This document shows, piece by piece, positions 25,633 through 34,575 of a stretch of 64,000 bases of DNA (position 1 is the stretch's first letter; every line of letters begins with the position of its first letter). The DNA is taken from contig DGSK01000067.1 in NCBI GenBank assembly GCA_002393955.1, forward strand, positions 256 through 64,255, read 5' to 3'. Source of the stretch: Lachnospiraceae bacterium UBA4364 (GTDB lineage: Bacteria; Bacillota; Clostridia; Lachnospirales; Lachnospiraceae). The position numbers were made by a program, and so were the translations under genes. The notes under the pieces were generated by a model that searched no databases, had not been told where the DNA came from, and saw only the letters and a program-made list of their open reading frames with translations.

Positions 25633-26639
25633 TGAGAGTTTGGTTTAATCATTGGTTCAGCACGTCATATCACCTGATCAATATGATGAAGGAAAAGGAA
25701 CCGGACAGGTTTTATTTCATAGGAACCAGCACAAATCCGTTTGCTATATATAAACAGGCATGTGATGAATTCTATACTGAAAGACATGATGTTTCCGATG
25801 AAGAATATCTGCAGTTTTGTCTGGATTTCTGCAGGGAACATAAAATAGATGTATTTGTTCCCAGACATAATCTGGTATCTGTTATCAGTAATTCTGAGAG
25901 ATTCAGGGAGATCGGGGTAAAGCTTTTTGCGGAAAGTGATGCAGAAGTTGTCAGGGCACTTGATGATAAGTTTAAAACATACGATTTATTAAAAGAATTT
26001 CTTCCTGAAAGGATTCCGGAGATAGTTATTACCAGGAGTATAACCTCGTTTAAGGAAGCTGTGGAAGAGCTGTCGGAAAAGTATCCCCGTATATGCTATA
26101 AGTTGTCGGTAGATGAAGGGGCAAGAAGCTTCAGGGTAATTGATGACAGGATCGAGGGGATTTCAAATCTTTATAATAAGCCCGGAAACAAGATCACTAT
26201 GAGTGCTGCACTGAAAGTACTTGAAAACTACGATTTCAAGGTACCCATGATGGTAATGCCGTTTCTTGATGATGTGGAAATAAGCGTTGACTGTTTGAAA
26301 AGTGCATCCGGAAATATCGTTTTGCCGCGATATAAGACGAATAAAAGATATTCGGAAGTGATTTTCGACAAGGAAATAATGGAAGAATGCGGGTTTATAA
26401 TGGACAGGCTTAATCTTCAGATGCCCGCTAATATCCAATACAAAAAGAGTGGCGGCAAGCTGTTCATTCTTGAGATCAATACCAGAATGTCAGGGGGACT
26501 GCAGCTTTCATGCAAGGCTTCCGGGATCAATGTTCCAATGATCGCTCTGTATAAACTACTCGGAGAGAGTATAGACTGGAGCTATCCGGAGGGCGATTCG
26601 ATCAAAGTGGCACATATAGAAACCCCAATATGTTTATAA
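25632..26639 (+). CDS. ATP-grasp ligase of the Ter module
   Basis: 335 residues from the ATG in a TGATG overlap with the lyase gene. The N-terminal Rossmann-like part starts MRVWFNHWFSTSYHLINM. The ATP-grasp core has a lysine in RICYKLSVDEGARSFRVI, PMMVMPFLDDVEISVDCL, and the metal-binding end LEINTRMSGGLQLSC. It should make an amide or similar bond using ATP. The substrate is probably the product of the neighbouring lyase or phosphoribosyltransferases, but this is inference from gene order. Confidence 0.85.
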   Translation: MRVWFNHWFSTSYHLINMMKEKEPDRFYFIGTSTNPFAIYKQACDEFYTERHDVSDEEYLQFCLDFCREHKIDVFVPRHNLVSVISNSERFREIGVKLFAESDAEVVRALDDKFKTYDLLKEFLPERIPEIVITRSITSFKEAVEELSEKYPRICYKLSVDEGARSFRVIDDRIEGISNLYNKPGNKITMSAALKVLENYDFKVPMMVMPFLDDVEISVDCLKSASGNIVLPRYKTNKRYSEVIFDKEIMEECGFIMDRLNLQMPANIQYKKSGGKLFILEINTRMSGGLQLSCKASGINVPMIALYKLLGESIDWSYPEGDSIKVAHIETPICL

Positions 26640-26653
26640 GGAGATGTTTACAT

Positions 26654-27778
26654 TTGTCTAAATATACAGAGTCAGATTTGCTGAGACTTGCAAAGAGGTT
26701 TCACAATACTAAAAGAACGTATCTGCTGGTAGATCCTTTACAGGGAAAACACTTAAGCGTCAGTCCCTCTGAGCCTATAGAATTGTTTCATTATTTGGGA
26801 CGTGAAATACGAAGCCGTTATGACGGTGTCCGGCTGGTTATTGGATTTGCTGAAACCGCGACAGCTGTTGGTATGGCAGTTGCTGAGGAAATGTCCGAAG
26901 ACTGCGTATATATACATACTACAAGAGAAGATATTCCCGATGTGTCATCCTGGATCGAGTTTGCTGAAGAACACAGTCATGCTGTAGACCAGAAGCTGGA
27001 TGCTGCGAATATCGAAGGCTGGATCAATGCTACAGACAGCATTGTTTTTGTGGATGATGAGATTTCAACGGGAAAGACGCTGATCAATTTTATTAAACAG
27101 TTGAAAGCAATATATCCCGGACTGGATGAAAAAAAACTTATCATTGCTTCGATAATCAACCGCCTTTCGGATGAAAATAAAAAAAGACTTGCGCAGTACG
27201 GGATAGAATGTGTTTCCGTATTGGAGCTGGAAGAATCGGATTATGAGGGAGCTGTAAAAAAGTATTCCATTACAGAGGCTCAGGAGCCTGAAAGGGCAGA
27301 AGGTGAGTATTCTTTTTCGGAGATCAGATCAGGCGTAAAGCTTAAGGATCCGAGAAGAGGGGTTGGCGTTAAAGATTATATTAAAAACTGCACGGATTTT
27401 TCAGACAGCATACTGAAGCAAATAAATCTTGGTGAAAGTGATAAGAAAATTCTGGTGATGGGAACAGAGGAATGCATGTATCCCGCAATTATGCTGGGAA
27501 AGAGGCTGGAGGCTCTGAATGGAGTGAGCGTTTATACCCACTCTACGACAAGAAGCCCGATCGGCATATGCGATGACACGGATTATCCGGTAAAGAACGG
27601 ATTTAAGCTGCATAGTGTATACGACAGCGGAAGAACAACATATATTTATAACTTAATAAAATATGACCGTGTATTTATCGTTACAGACAGTAAGGATGTT
27701 CCCAAAGAGTCGATTGGATCACTGACCAATGCACTGCGAATCTGTGGAAATAATAATATCCTTCTCATCAGGGGGTAA
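26654..27778 (+). CDS. Phosphoribosyltransferase with C-terminal TRSP domain
   Basis: 374 residues from a TTG start with AAGGAGA 9 bases upstream; an ATG at 26630 is possible but overlaps the previous gene by 10 bases and lies before that site. The PRTase fold has GVRLVIGFAETATAVG and the PRPP loop SIVFVDDEISTGKT. The C-terminal half carries the name-giving TRSP signature in THSTTRSPIGICDDTDYP. This pair is known from Ter-linked metabolite clusters. It probably attaches or removes a ribose phosphate from a base-like compound. Confidence 0.85.
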   Translation: MSKYTESDLLRLAKRFHNTKRTYLLVDPLQGKHLSVSPSEPIELFHYLGREIRSRYDGVRLVIGFAETATAVGMAVAEEMSEDCVYIHTTREDIPDVSSWIEFAEEHSHAVDQKLDAANIEGWINATDSIVFVDDEISTGKTLINFIKQLKAIYPGLDEKKLIIASIINRLSDENKKRLAQYGIECVSVLELEESDYEGAVKKYSITEAQEPERAEGEYSFSEIRSGVKLKDPRRGVGVKDYIKNCTDFSDSILKQINLGESDKKILVMGTEECMYPAIMLGKRLEALNGVSVYTHSTTRSPIGICDDTDYPVKNGFKLHSVYDSGRTTYIYNLIKYDRVFIVTDSKDVPKESIGSLTNALRICGNNNILLIRG

Positions 27779-27783
27779 GACAG

Positions 27784-28836
27784 TTGTTTAGTACATATAA
27801 GGAAGAAGACGTAGAAATTCTATTAAAAGATATAACCGGTCTGGTGGAGCCGCAGAGTACCGAGGAAAGAGAAAAAGAAATACAGAGCGGCAGACATTAT
27901 TGTGAGATGCTTCCGATCGAGTATGAGCCGTCGGAGGCTTATGAAAAGGCATTTGAGGATGCTTTGGAACGTTACAGTTCCATCACTGCAAGAGCAGTTG
28001 CCTCTGTGGCCCGGAAGATATGGAAAGCTAAGGGGAAAAATGCTGCTGTGGTGTCCCTTGCAAGGGCCGGTACCCCTATAGGGATACTGATAAAGAGGTA
28101 TATCAGAGAAAAGTACGGTGCGGACATAGATCATTATACGATTTCAATTATCCGGGGAAGAGGGATTGATAAAAATGCATTGAACTATATTCTGTCAAAG
28201 CATTCAGGAGAAGATATTCAGTTTGTGGATGGATGGACAGGAAAAGGGGCTATTCAGAATGAGCTGAACAAGGCAATGAAAGATTACCCCGGCGTCGATC
28301 CAAGGCTTGCGGTTTTGTCTGACCCGGCTAATATTACGGATATCTGTGGAACACATGATGATTTCCTGATCGCAAGTTCGTGTCTGAATTCAACTGTTTC
28401 CGGATTACTGAGCCGTACTTTCCTCAGGGACGATATCATAGGTCCCGATGATTATCATGGAGCGGTATTTTATAAGGAATTAAAGGAAAAAGATGTAACG
28501 TATCATTTTATCGAAAGTGTTCAGAAGAAATTTATAATAGACGATCAGGAAGATGATACAGACATAAATGATGATGCAACGGCGCTTGAAGAAGTGCGGC
28601 AGATCGCAGAAGAATTTGACGTAAAGGATATTAATCTGATCAAACCAAGTATAGGAGAGGCGACAAGAGTATTACTCAGAAGACTTCCGTGGAAGATGCT
28701 TGTACAAAGCCTGGATGACGAGGAGCATCTGGGTCACCTTTATCAGCTGGCAAGGGAAAAGGGAGTCGAAGTAGTTGAATACCCGTTGAAACACTATAGA
28801 GCATGCGGGATCATTAAGTCGCTGGCAGATACATAA
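27784..28836 (+). CDS. StiP/PRTase-like protein with PELOTA-type C-terminus
   Basis: 350 residues from a TTG start 5 bases after the previous stop. The core has AVVSLARAGTPIGILIKRYI and GWTGKGAIQNEL, matching the orphan phosphoribosyltransferase family also annotated as cysteine protease StiP; SSCLNSTVSGLLSRTF is its other conserved block. The C-terminal 80 residues (INLIKPSIGEATRVLLRRLP, then KMLVQSLDDEEHLGHL and KHYRACGIIKSL) look like the L7Ae-type PELOTA RNA-binding domain found fused to this family. An RNA substrate is therefore possible. It is followed without a gap by the HAD gene. Confidence 0.8.
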   Translation: MFSTYKEEDVEILLKDITGLVEPQSTEEREKEIQSGRHYCEMLPIEYEPSEAYEKAFEDALERYSSITARAVASVARKIWKAKGKNAAVVSLARAGTPIGILIKRYIREKYGADIDHYTISIIRGRGIDKNALNYILSKHSGEDIQFVDGWTGKGAIQNELNKAMKDYPGVDPRLAVLSDPANITDICGTHDDFLIASSCLNSTVSGLLSRTFLRDDIIGPDDYHGAVFYKELKEKDVTYHFIESVQKKFIIDDQEDDTDINDDATALEEVRQIAEEFDVKDINLIKPSIGEATRVLLRRLPWKMLVQSLDDEEHLGHLYQLAREKGVEVVEYPLKHYRACGIIKSLADT

Positions 28837-29574
28837 ATGAAAAAGATTCTGATGGCATGTGATCTGGATAATACGCTTATCCACTCATATAAGAAAAAAA
28901 AAGAAGGCGATGTCTGTATAGAACTGATAAAGGGTAAAGAACAGGGCTTTATTAATGACAGTATAAGAGAGAAGATGCGCCGGTTAAATGAAAAGGTGAT
29001 ATTTGTTCCCATAACGACGAGATCTATTGAACAGTATCTGCGGATACAGTGGGAACAGATAGCGATCCCTCAATATGCTGTTACTACAAATGGGGCCATT
29101 CTTCTTGATAATGGCGAAAAGGATCCTGCATGGTTAGTAGAAAGCGACACTATACTGGAAAACTACAAAGATGAGTTGTCGAGGATCCTGGCATTGCTGG
29201 AGCAGGAAGACGATTATATCAGATGCAGATCGGTTGACGGCATGTATGTATTCGCCTACTGCAAGGAAGGGATAGAAGCAGAAAAAAAGGTCAGATACTA
29301 TCGGGAAAAGACTACACTTGATGTTATCTCATCAGGGAAAAAGATATATTTCCTGCCGGGAGAATTCAATAAAGGATATGCACTGCAGCGTTTAAAAAAG
29401 CTCATTAGACCGGATTATATAATCGCTGCCGGAGACAGTGAGATAGATATTCCGATGCTGGAGCTGGCAGATCTGGCATTGTGTAAACAGGAAATAGCTG
29501 ACCGGGTCGGTAATGGGAACAAAAGGGTTTTTTATGATGAAAGCAGCCTGGTAAATACAGTAATGGAGTTATAA
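28837..29574 (+). CDS. HAD-family phosphatase of the Ter module
   Basis: 245 residues. Motif I is MACDLDNTLIHS (Asp nucleophile and Asp+2), motif II FVPITTRSI, motif III a lysine in FNKGYALQRLKK, and motif IV AAGDSEIDIPMLELAD. The order fits a Cof/sucrose-phosphatase-like class with the cap between motifs II and III. The ATG directly abuts the previous TAA. It is likely the last enzyme of the module, removing a phosphate from the product. Confidence 0.85.
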   Translation: MKKILMACDLDNTLIHSYKKKKEGDVCIELIKGKEQGFINDSIREKMRRLNEKVIFVPITTRSIEQYLRIQWEQIAIPQYAVTTNGAILLDNGEKDPAWLVESDTILENYKDELSRILALLEQEDDYIRCRSVDGMYVFAYCKEGIEAEKKVRYYREKTTLDVISSGKKIYFLPGEFNKGYALQRLKKLIRPDYIIAAGDSEIDIPMLELADLALCKQEIADRVGNGNKRVFYDESSLVNTVMEL

Positions 29575-29671
29575 AAGCCGGAACTGTCTATTGTTATATA
29601 TTGAGTTTGGATTTATAATTTAAATGCAATATCTGATGTTGTTGAAAGCTGGCAATTGAGGGGGTGATGGG

Positions 29672-29902
29672 GTGAAATTCAGCTTAATTAAGAATGACAA
29701 GTCAACATTCTGGGATGAAGTCATCTTGGCGATCATGATATTCTGCAGTATGGCCGCAGGAATAATGCTAATAATATTCAAGCCTGAATTCTGGATTATT
29801 TCATCAAATGCAAGCGTACAGTTTGGAGTGATTTTTACTTTATTCGGACTTATGTTCATTCCGGGATTGATTTTCAGACTTATGACGAACGATAAGAGGT
29901 GA
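29672..29902 (+). CDS. Small two-helix membrane protein in the Ter cluster
   Basis: 76 residues from a GTG start after GAGGGGG. Two hydrophobic segments (about 18-38 and 48-68) and basic ends predict a small inner-membrane protein with both ends inside. No family recognised. It is 4 bases upstream of the fourth TerD gene, so the two are probably made together; it may anchor that TerD or the AIM24 protein. Confidence 0.65.
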   Translation: MKFSLIKNDKSTFWDEVILAIMIFCSMAAGIMLIIFKPEFWIISSNASVQFGVIFTLFGLMFIPGLIFRLMTNDKR

Positions 29903-29906
29903 ATCT

Positions 29907-30704
29907 ATGGTTGATATTCCTATGAGATCATCCGGGGCAATAGATAAGCAGAGTGTATTATCTTTAAACCGGATTAAGGTACAGGGAGCGAAAGACAGGC
30001 AGAGCATACAGGATATAAATAAGAATTCATATCAGGAAGGCGTGCAGAATCAGCAGAGTGCTGCTTCCCGGGGGATGGGGGCACAACCTGCTTCTGTATC
30101 ATCGCCTGCGCCGGTTCAGGCAGCGCCTGCAATACGTCAGATGACTGTGCCGCAGTTAAATAATATAGTCAGGAAAGGACAAAAAGTACCGCTTGAAAAT
30201 ACAGGGAAGCTTAGCAGGATAAATGCCTGCCTTGGCTGGAATATAAAGAATCCTGCCTGTGATGTGGATGTTTCTGCCTTTTTGCTTTCGGCAAACAAAG
30301 TTATAAGTGATGACTGGTTTGTATTTTACGGTCATCCAAACAGTCCGGATAGCAGTACGGCAATTTCTTCGGATAACGGTACTGACAGACAGATTGTTTC
30401 AATCGACTTTACGAAGCTTGATGAACGTGTTGAAAAGATAGTATTTGTATTAACAATAAACGAGGCTCTCGAAAAAAGACTGAATTTCAGTATGATACAG
30501 GATGCGTATGTTCGTATTCTGGATGCAGATACAAGAAGTGAACTGGTGAGCTTCATGATGGATGAATACTATGACAATGTCACATCAATGATGATAGGTG
30601 AAGTATATAAGTATAATGGCGCCTGGAAATTTAACGCAATAGGTAATGGCGTGGCGCGTGATCTTGCAGGGTTGTGTGAACTTTACGGAGTTCAGGTAGA
30701 TTGA
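29907..30704 (+). CDS. Divergent TerD protein with long N-terminal tail
   Basis: 265 residues. The first 80 or so are low-complexity (Gln/Ser/Pro/Ala-rich, with two repeats of a K/R-DRQSIQD-like motif). The TerD domain follows, from VRKGQKVPLENTGKLSR to KYNGAWKFNAIGNG. Key acidic residues have changed: CLGWN replaces GLGWD, and the GDGDDEQI loop is NGTDRQIVSIDF. Ca2+ binding is likely weakened or lost. It may serve as a scaffold for the three canonical TerD proteins. Confidence 0.85.
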   Translation: MVDIPMRSSGAIDKQSVLSLNRIKVQGAKDRQSIQDINKNSYQEGVQNQQSAASRGMGAQPASVSSPAPVQAAPAIRQMTVPQLNNIVRKGQKVPLENTGKLSRINACLGWNIKNPACDVDVSAFLLSANKVISDDWFVFYGHPNSPDSSTAISSDNGTDRQIVSIDFTKLDERVEKIVFVLTINEALEKRLNFSMIQDAYVRILDADTRSELVSFMMDEYYDNVTSMMIGEVYKYNGAWKFNAIGNGVARDLAGLCELYGVQVD

Positions 30705-30722
30705 TAATCAGGAGGATATAAA

Positions 30723-31427
30723 ATGCTGACATTTGAAACCATAAACGAACTTACACTTAAAGTAACATGTACCGGAAGTGATGTCCTTTTTGTAAAAGCA
30801 GGAGCATTTATTGCAGGCTCCAATGCCGGACAGAAAAATTACAGCTTTGAAAAGGTTTTGCTTGGACCGCAAAATAATATCGGACAGGCATTACTTGGTC
30901 AGCTGGCAAGAAGGGTGACAGGCGAAAATCTTCCGCTTATGAAAGTAAATATGCATGGTGACTCTGTTACATATTATGCAAACTATGGACAGCATGTAGT
31001 AATATATCACCTGGGGCAGGGAGAAACGATTTCGGTTGAATCCGAAAATATTCTTGCCTTTACCCAGGATTGTGATTACAGCGTAAGGTTTATAGGTGTT
31101 GGTATACTTTCACAGAAAGGTTTGGCTACATCTGCACTTACTGCAAGAGGAAAGGATGCTTATGTAGCTGTACTGTCCGATGGTAACCCGGTTGTACTGA
31201 GCAATGTCAACAATAATGAAACAATATCCGTGGACCCGGATGCTGTTATCTGCTGGGTAGGAAACGGCCACTGTGATCCGAGAGTAGCAGCTGATGTTTC
31301 ATGGAAGAATATCATAGGCCAGCATTCCGGTGAATCATACCAGTTTGAGTGGTCAGGGAATACCGGAGTGACAGTGATCATTCAGCCGTCTGAGAGATCC
31401 GGCGGTATCAGCGTCAGCATGGATTAA
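30723..31427 (+). CDS. AIM24-family protein
   Basis: 234 residues of the AIM24 (TRAP-like beta-barrel) family. Repeating strands such as LFVKAGAFIAGSNAG, VVIYHLGQGETISVESENIL, and then NNNETISVDPDAVICW with FEWSGNTGVTVIIQPSE are typical. It is soluble with no signal peptide. AIM24 proteins occur with TerD genes, but their role is unclear. AGGAGG precedes the ATG. It is the last gene of the island before the terminator. Confidence 0.8.
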   Translation: MLTFETINELTLKVTCTGSDVLFVKAGAFIAGSNAGQKNYSFEKVLLGPQNNIGQALLGQLARRVTGENLPLMKVNMHGDSVTYYANYGQHVVIYHLGQGETISVESENILAFTQDCDYSVRFIGVGILSQKGLATSALTARGKDAYVAVLSDGNPVVLSNVNNNETISVDPDAVICWVGNGHCDPRVAADVSWKNIIGQHSGESYQFEWSGNTGVTVIIQPSERSGGISVSMD

Positions 31428-31492
31428 CATTTCAGGGGAAGCCGCAGAGCTCTGAAGGAAAGCAAAGTAAAATCAGCCAGGTTTATAGAAAC

Positions 31493-31520
31493 AAAAAGGA
31501 TCTCCGGTGAGGTCCTTTTT
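31493..31520 (+). terminator. Intrinsic terminator closing the Ter island
   Basis: AAAAAGGATCTC-CGGT-GAGGTCCTTTTT: a 12-base stem with one G-U pair, ending in T5. This is the clearest terminator in the window after 15.4 kb and sets the 3' border of the operon. Confidence 0.85.
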
Positions 31521-31532
31521 GGATTCAAATCA

Positions 31533-31541
31533 TGTTATAAT
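31533..31541 (+). promoter_or_regulatory. Extended -10 promoter for the aminopeptidase gene
   Basis: TG-T-TATAAT just after the terminator; no good -35 is seen. It lies 34 bases upstream of the ATG at 31576. Confidence 0.5.
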
Positions 31542-31575
31542 AGGATCCCAAAAAGTTATCGGTTAGGAGAATAAA

Positions 31576-32901
31576 ATGAGTAGAAAATATGCTGAGAGAA
31601 TATTAAATCTTATAGAAAAGTCCCCAACCGCATTTCATGTTATTGAAAATGCCGGGAAAATCCTCGATGAAAATGGTTTTAGTGAACTTAAGGAATCAGA
31701 GATATGGAGTCTGCAGGAGGGAGGAAGATATTATGTTAAAAGGAATGGTTCTTCCCTTATAGCATTTACCGTTCCGAGGCCCGATTATAAGGGGTTCAGG
31801 ATCATTGCAAGCCACTCGGATTCACCGTGCCCGAAGCTAAAGGAAAATCCTGAGATAAAAAGCAAAGATTATGTACGTCTGAATGTTGAAAAGTATGGAG
31901 GTATGCTGCTGGCACCATGGTTTGATCGTCCGTTATCGATTGCAGGAAGAATAATCGTGAAAGATGATTCTATACCATCCGGTATCAGGTCGATACCGGT
32001 CGATCTGGATAAGGATGTCGCAGTGATACCGTCTCTGGCAATACACTTTAATAAAGAGGCAAATACCGGTTATTCCTACAGCTTTCAGAAGGATATGCTT
32101 CCAATCGTAAGTGCTGTGAATGAATCAGGTGCGGATCGGGATGAGAAAGGAAACAGCACGATCATGTCACTGATCGCCGGGAAGGCAGGGGTAGAGGAAG
32201 AAAATATTATCGGACACGATCTTTATATGTATATCCGTGAAAAAGGAACTGTCTGGGGCATGAATGACGAATTCATAGGATCTTCCAGGCTGGATGACCA
32301 GGGTTGTGTATGGTGTACGCTTGATGGATTTGCAGATGCTGTAAAATCGGAATCAGAATGTTTTGACAGACCGGAGTATGTCAAAATGCTGTGTATTTTC
32401 GATAATGAGGAGGTCGGTTCAAGAACCAGACAGGGGGCTGACTCTGACTTCCTTGAAAAGCTTATTGCCAGGATAAATGATAATCTGAATAGAAGCAGCG
32501 AGGAGTATTATACTGCATACGCCAACAGCTTTATGATATCGGCAGACAATGCCCATGCCCTTCATCCGGCACATACTGATAAGAGTGATCCGGTTACGGC
32601 TCCCAAAATGAACGGAGGAATCGTGATCAAATACAGTGCAAGACAGAGCTATACCACTGACGGGATGTCATCTGCATTCGTAAGACGCATCTGTGAGGAC
32701 AATGGTATTCCTTATCAGACATTTGTTAATCACTCAGATGAGCCGGGAGGAAGTACTCTGGGAAATATCTCAAACTCTCATGTGTCAGTCAGCACAGCGG
32801 ATATAGGACTTCCACAGCTTGCAATGCATTCAGCTTATGAAGTCGCCGGAGTGGAGGATGCCGCTTCCCTCAGAGCATTTGCTAAAGCATTTTATGACTG
32901 A
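31576..32901 (+). CDS. M18-family aminopeptidase
   Basis: 441 residues. The zinc ligands are visible: His in ASHSDSPCPKLKE, Asp in SSRLDDQGCVW, Glu in CIFDNEEVGSRTRQGA, Asp in SADNAHALHP and a C-terminal His in QLAMHSAYEV. The family cleaves acidic or neutral N-terminal residues in the cytoplasm. GGAGAATAAA precedes the ATG. It stands alone between terminator and riboswitch and is a housekeeping peptidase. Confidence 0.9.
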   Translation: MSRKYAERILNLIEKSPTAFHVIENAGKILDENGFSELKESEIWSLQEGGRYYVKRNGSSLIAFTVPRPDYKGFRIIASHSDSPCPKLKENPEIKSKDYVRLNVEKYGGMLLAPWFDRPLSIAGRIIVKDDSIPSGIRSIPVDLDKDVAVIPSLAIHFNKEANTGYSYSFQKDMLPIVSAVNESGADRDEKGNSTIMSLIAGKAGVEEENIIGHDLYMYIREKGTVWGMNDEFIGSSRLDDQGCVWCTLDGFADAVKSESECFDRPEYVKMLCIFDNEEVGSRTRQGADSDFLEKLIARINDNLNRSSEEYYTAYANSFMISADNAHALHPAHTDKSDPVTAPKMNGGIVIKYSARQSYTTDGMSSAFVRRICEDNGIPYQTFVNHSDEPGGSTLGNISNSHVSVSTADIGLPQLAMHSAYEVAGVEDAASLRAFAKAFYD

Positions 32902-32919
32902 AATAATACCAATATATTG

Positions 32920-32948
32920 TTGACTAAAATATCGACATGTAATATCAT
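32920..32948 (+). promoter_or_regulatory. Promoter of the thiamine salvage operon
   Basis: TTGACT at 32920-32925, a 17-base spacer and TATCAT at 32943-32948. The predicted start is just before the riboswitch. Confidence 0.75.
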
Positions 32949-32957
32949 CACTATTTG

Positions 32958-33042
32958 AAAAGGGGAGCTGTTTAACGGCTGAGAGGAGACTTTTAGTCTC
33001 GACCCGTAACCTGATTTGGATAATGCCAACGTAGGGATATAT
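32958..33042 (+). ncRNA. TPP riboswitch (THI element)
   Basis: The conserved strings GGGGAGC, GGCTGAGAGGAGAC, GACCCGTAACCTGAT and GGATAATGCCAACGTAGGGA occur in the right order and spacing for the thiamine pyrophosphate aptamer, with a variable P3 arm (GAGACTTTTAGTCTC) that forms a perfect stem. It senses TPP and lowers expression of the downstream thiamine genes through the adjacent terminator. Confidence 0.95.
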
Positions 33043-33054
33043 GCGAGAGTTTCA

Positions 33055-33092
33055 GCAGATATGTCCGGATCAGGCGTATCTGCTTTTGTTTT
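33055..33092 (+). terminator. Riboswitch expression-platform terminator
   Basis: GCAGATATGTC ... GGCGTATCTGC forms a stem with a CGGATCA loop, followed by TTTTGTTTT. It sits between the TPP aptamer and the thiM ribosome site, as expected for transcription termination when TPP is bound. Confidence 0.8.
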
Positions 33093-33122
33093 GTTATAAA
33101 TATAAAAGAAAAGAGGGAAAAA

Positions 33123-33944
33123 ATGTTAGGAAGCTGTTTGGAAAATGTCAGAAAAAAAGTACCGTTGGTTCACAACATTACAAACTATGTAACGGTTAAT
33201 GATGTTGCAAATGTTTTGCTTGCCTGTGGCGGCAGTCCGATAATGTCAGATGAACCGGAGGATGTAGAGGATATTACAACCATATGCGGAGGCCTGAATA
33301 TTAATATAGGTACTCTGAATAAGAGCTCCATAGAAGGAATGTTCAGGGCAGGAAGAAAAGCTAATGAGCTGGGACATATAATTCTTCTTGATCCGGTTGG
33401 AGCAGGTGCGTCAAAACTTCGTACAGATACCGCGGTAAAGCTTATGGACGAGCTTAAGTTTACATGTATAAGGGGAAATATTTCCGAGATCAAGACGCTG
33501 GCCCTTGGAAGCGGTACCACAAAGGGTGTTGATGCTGATGTGGCTGATGCGGTAACGGAAGAGACTCTGGATAATGCTGTCAGATTTGTGAAGGATTTTG
33601 CAAAAAAGACTGATGCGATCGTAGCAATAACAGGTGCTATCGATCTTGTAAGTGACGGTGATAAATGTTACGTTATCAGAAACGGCCGTCCTGAGATGGG
33701 AAGGATAACGGGAACCGGCTGTCAGTTATCGGCACTTACAACTGCGTTTCTTGTTGCAAATCCTGATAATAAAACGGAAGCCGCCGCCGCCGCCGTATGT
33801 ACTATGGGATTAGCCGGTGAGATTGGATGGTCACGCATGCAGGAAGGCGACGGTAATTCCACATACCGCAATCGTATCATTGATGCTGTCTTTAATATGG
33901 ACAAAGAGACATTGGATAAGGGAGCACGATATGAAGTTAGATAA
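33123..33944 (+). CDS. thiM: Hydroxyethylthiazole kinase
   Basis: 273 residues. It phosphorylates 4-methyl-5-hydroxyethylthiazole for thiamine salvage. HNITNYVTVNDVANVLLACG (about 17-36) and DPVGAGASKLRT are the substrate-binding segments, and GRITGTGCQLSALT carries the catalytic cysteine. It is the first gene after the TPP riboswitch. It overlaps thiE by 14 bases. Confidence 0.95.
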   Translation: MLGSCLENVRKKVPLVHNITNYVTVNDVANVLLACGGSPIMSDEPEDVEDITTICGGLNINIGTLNKSSIEGMFRAGRKANELGHIILLDPVGAGASKLRTDTAVKLMDELKFTCIRGNISEIKTLALGSGTTKGVDADVADAVTEETLDNAVRFVKDFAKKTDAIVAITGAIDLVSDGDKCYVIRNGRPEMGRITGTGCQLSALTTAFLVANPDNKTEAAAAAVCTMGLAGEIGWSRMQEGDGNSTYRNRIIDAVFNMDKETLDKGARYEVR

Positions 33945-34575
33945 GAAGGATTTACTATTGTATGCTGTTACTGACCGTCACTGGCTGGGGGACAGAACAC
34001 TTTACGAAGTGGTAAAGGAGAGCCTGGACGGCGGGGCAACCTTTATTCAGCTCAGGGAAAAAAATCTGGATCAGGCTCACTTTCTTGAAGAAGCCAGGGA
34101 GCTTAAGAAACTGTGTGCTGAGTACCATGTTCCCTTTGTCATAAATGATAATGTTGATATAGCATTGCAGATGGATGCGGACGGAGTCCATGTGGGACAG
34201 AGCGACATGGAGACCGGAGATGTCCGTGCCAAGCTTGGTCCGGATAAGATAATAGGCGTATCGGCACAGACTGTTGAACAGGCAATCCTTGCAGAAAAAA
34301 GAGGAGCGGACTACCTTGGCGTAGGGGCAGTATTTCCGACAGGCTCCAAGGATGATGCTGATGATGTATCGCATGAAACTTTAAGGGCTATCTGTCAGGC
34401 TGTAAGTATCCCGGTAATAGCAATAGGGGGGATAACTGTAGAGAATACACCGCTGCTTAAGGGAACGGGTATATGCGGTATTGCGGTTATCAGCGCAATT
34501 TACGGACAGGAGAATATCCCTGAAGCCACAAGAAAGCTGAAGGATGTTACAGGCAGGATGGTGTCTGAAGCATGA
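33931..34575 (+). CDS. thiE: Thiamine-phosphate synthase
   Basis: 214 residues. It joins the thiazole phosphate and pyrimidine diphosphate to thiamine phosphate. LYAVTDRHWLG, GGATFIQLREKNLD, FVINDNVDIALQMDADGVHV and GVGAVFPTGSKDDA are family motifs, including the pyrophosphate-binding residues. The ATG at 33931, inside the end of thiM, is chosen because the family starts here and GGGAGCACGAT precedes it. Confidence 0.95.
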   Translation: MKLDKKDLLLYAVTDRHWLGDRTLYEVVKESLDGGATFIQLREKNLDQAHFLEEARELKKLCAEYHVPFVINDNVDIALQMDADGVHVGQSDMETGDVRAKLGPDKIIGVSAQTVEQAILAEKRGADYLGVGAVFPTGSKDDADDVSHETLRAICQAVSIPVIAIGGITVENTPLLKGTGICGIAVISAIYGQENIPEATRKLKDVTGRMVSEA

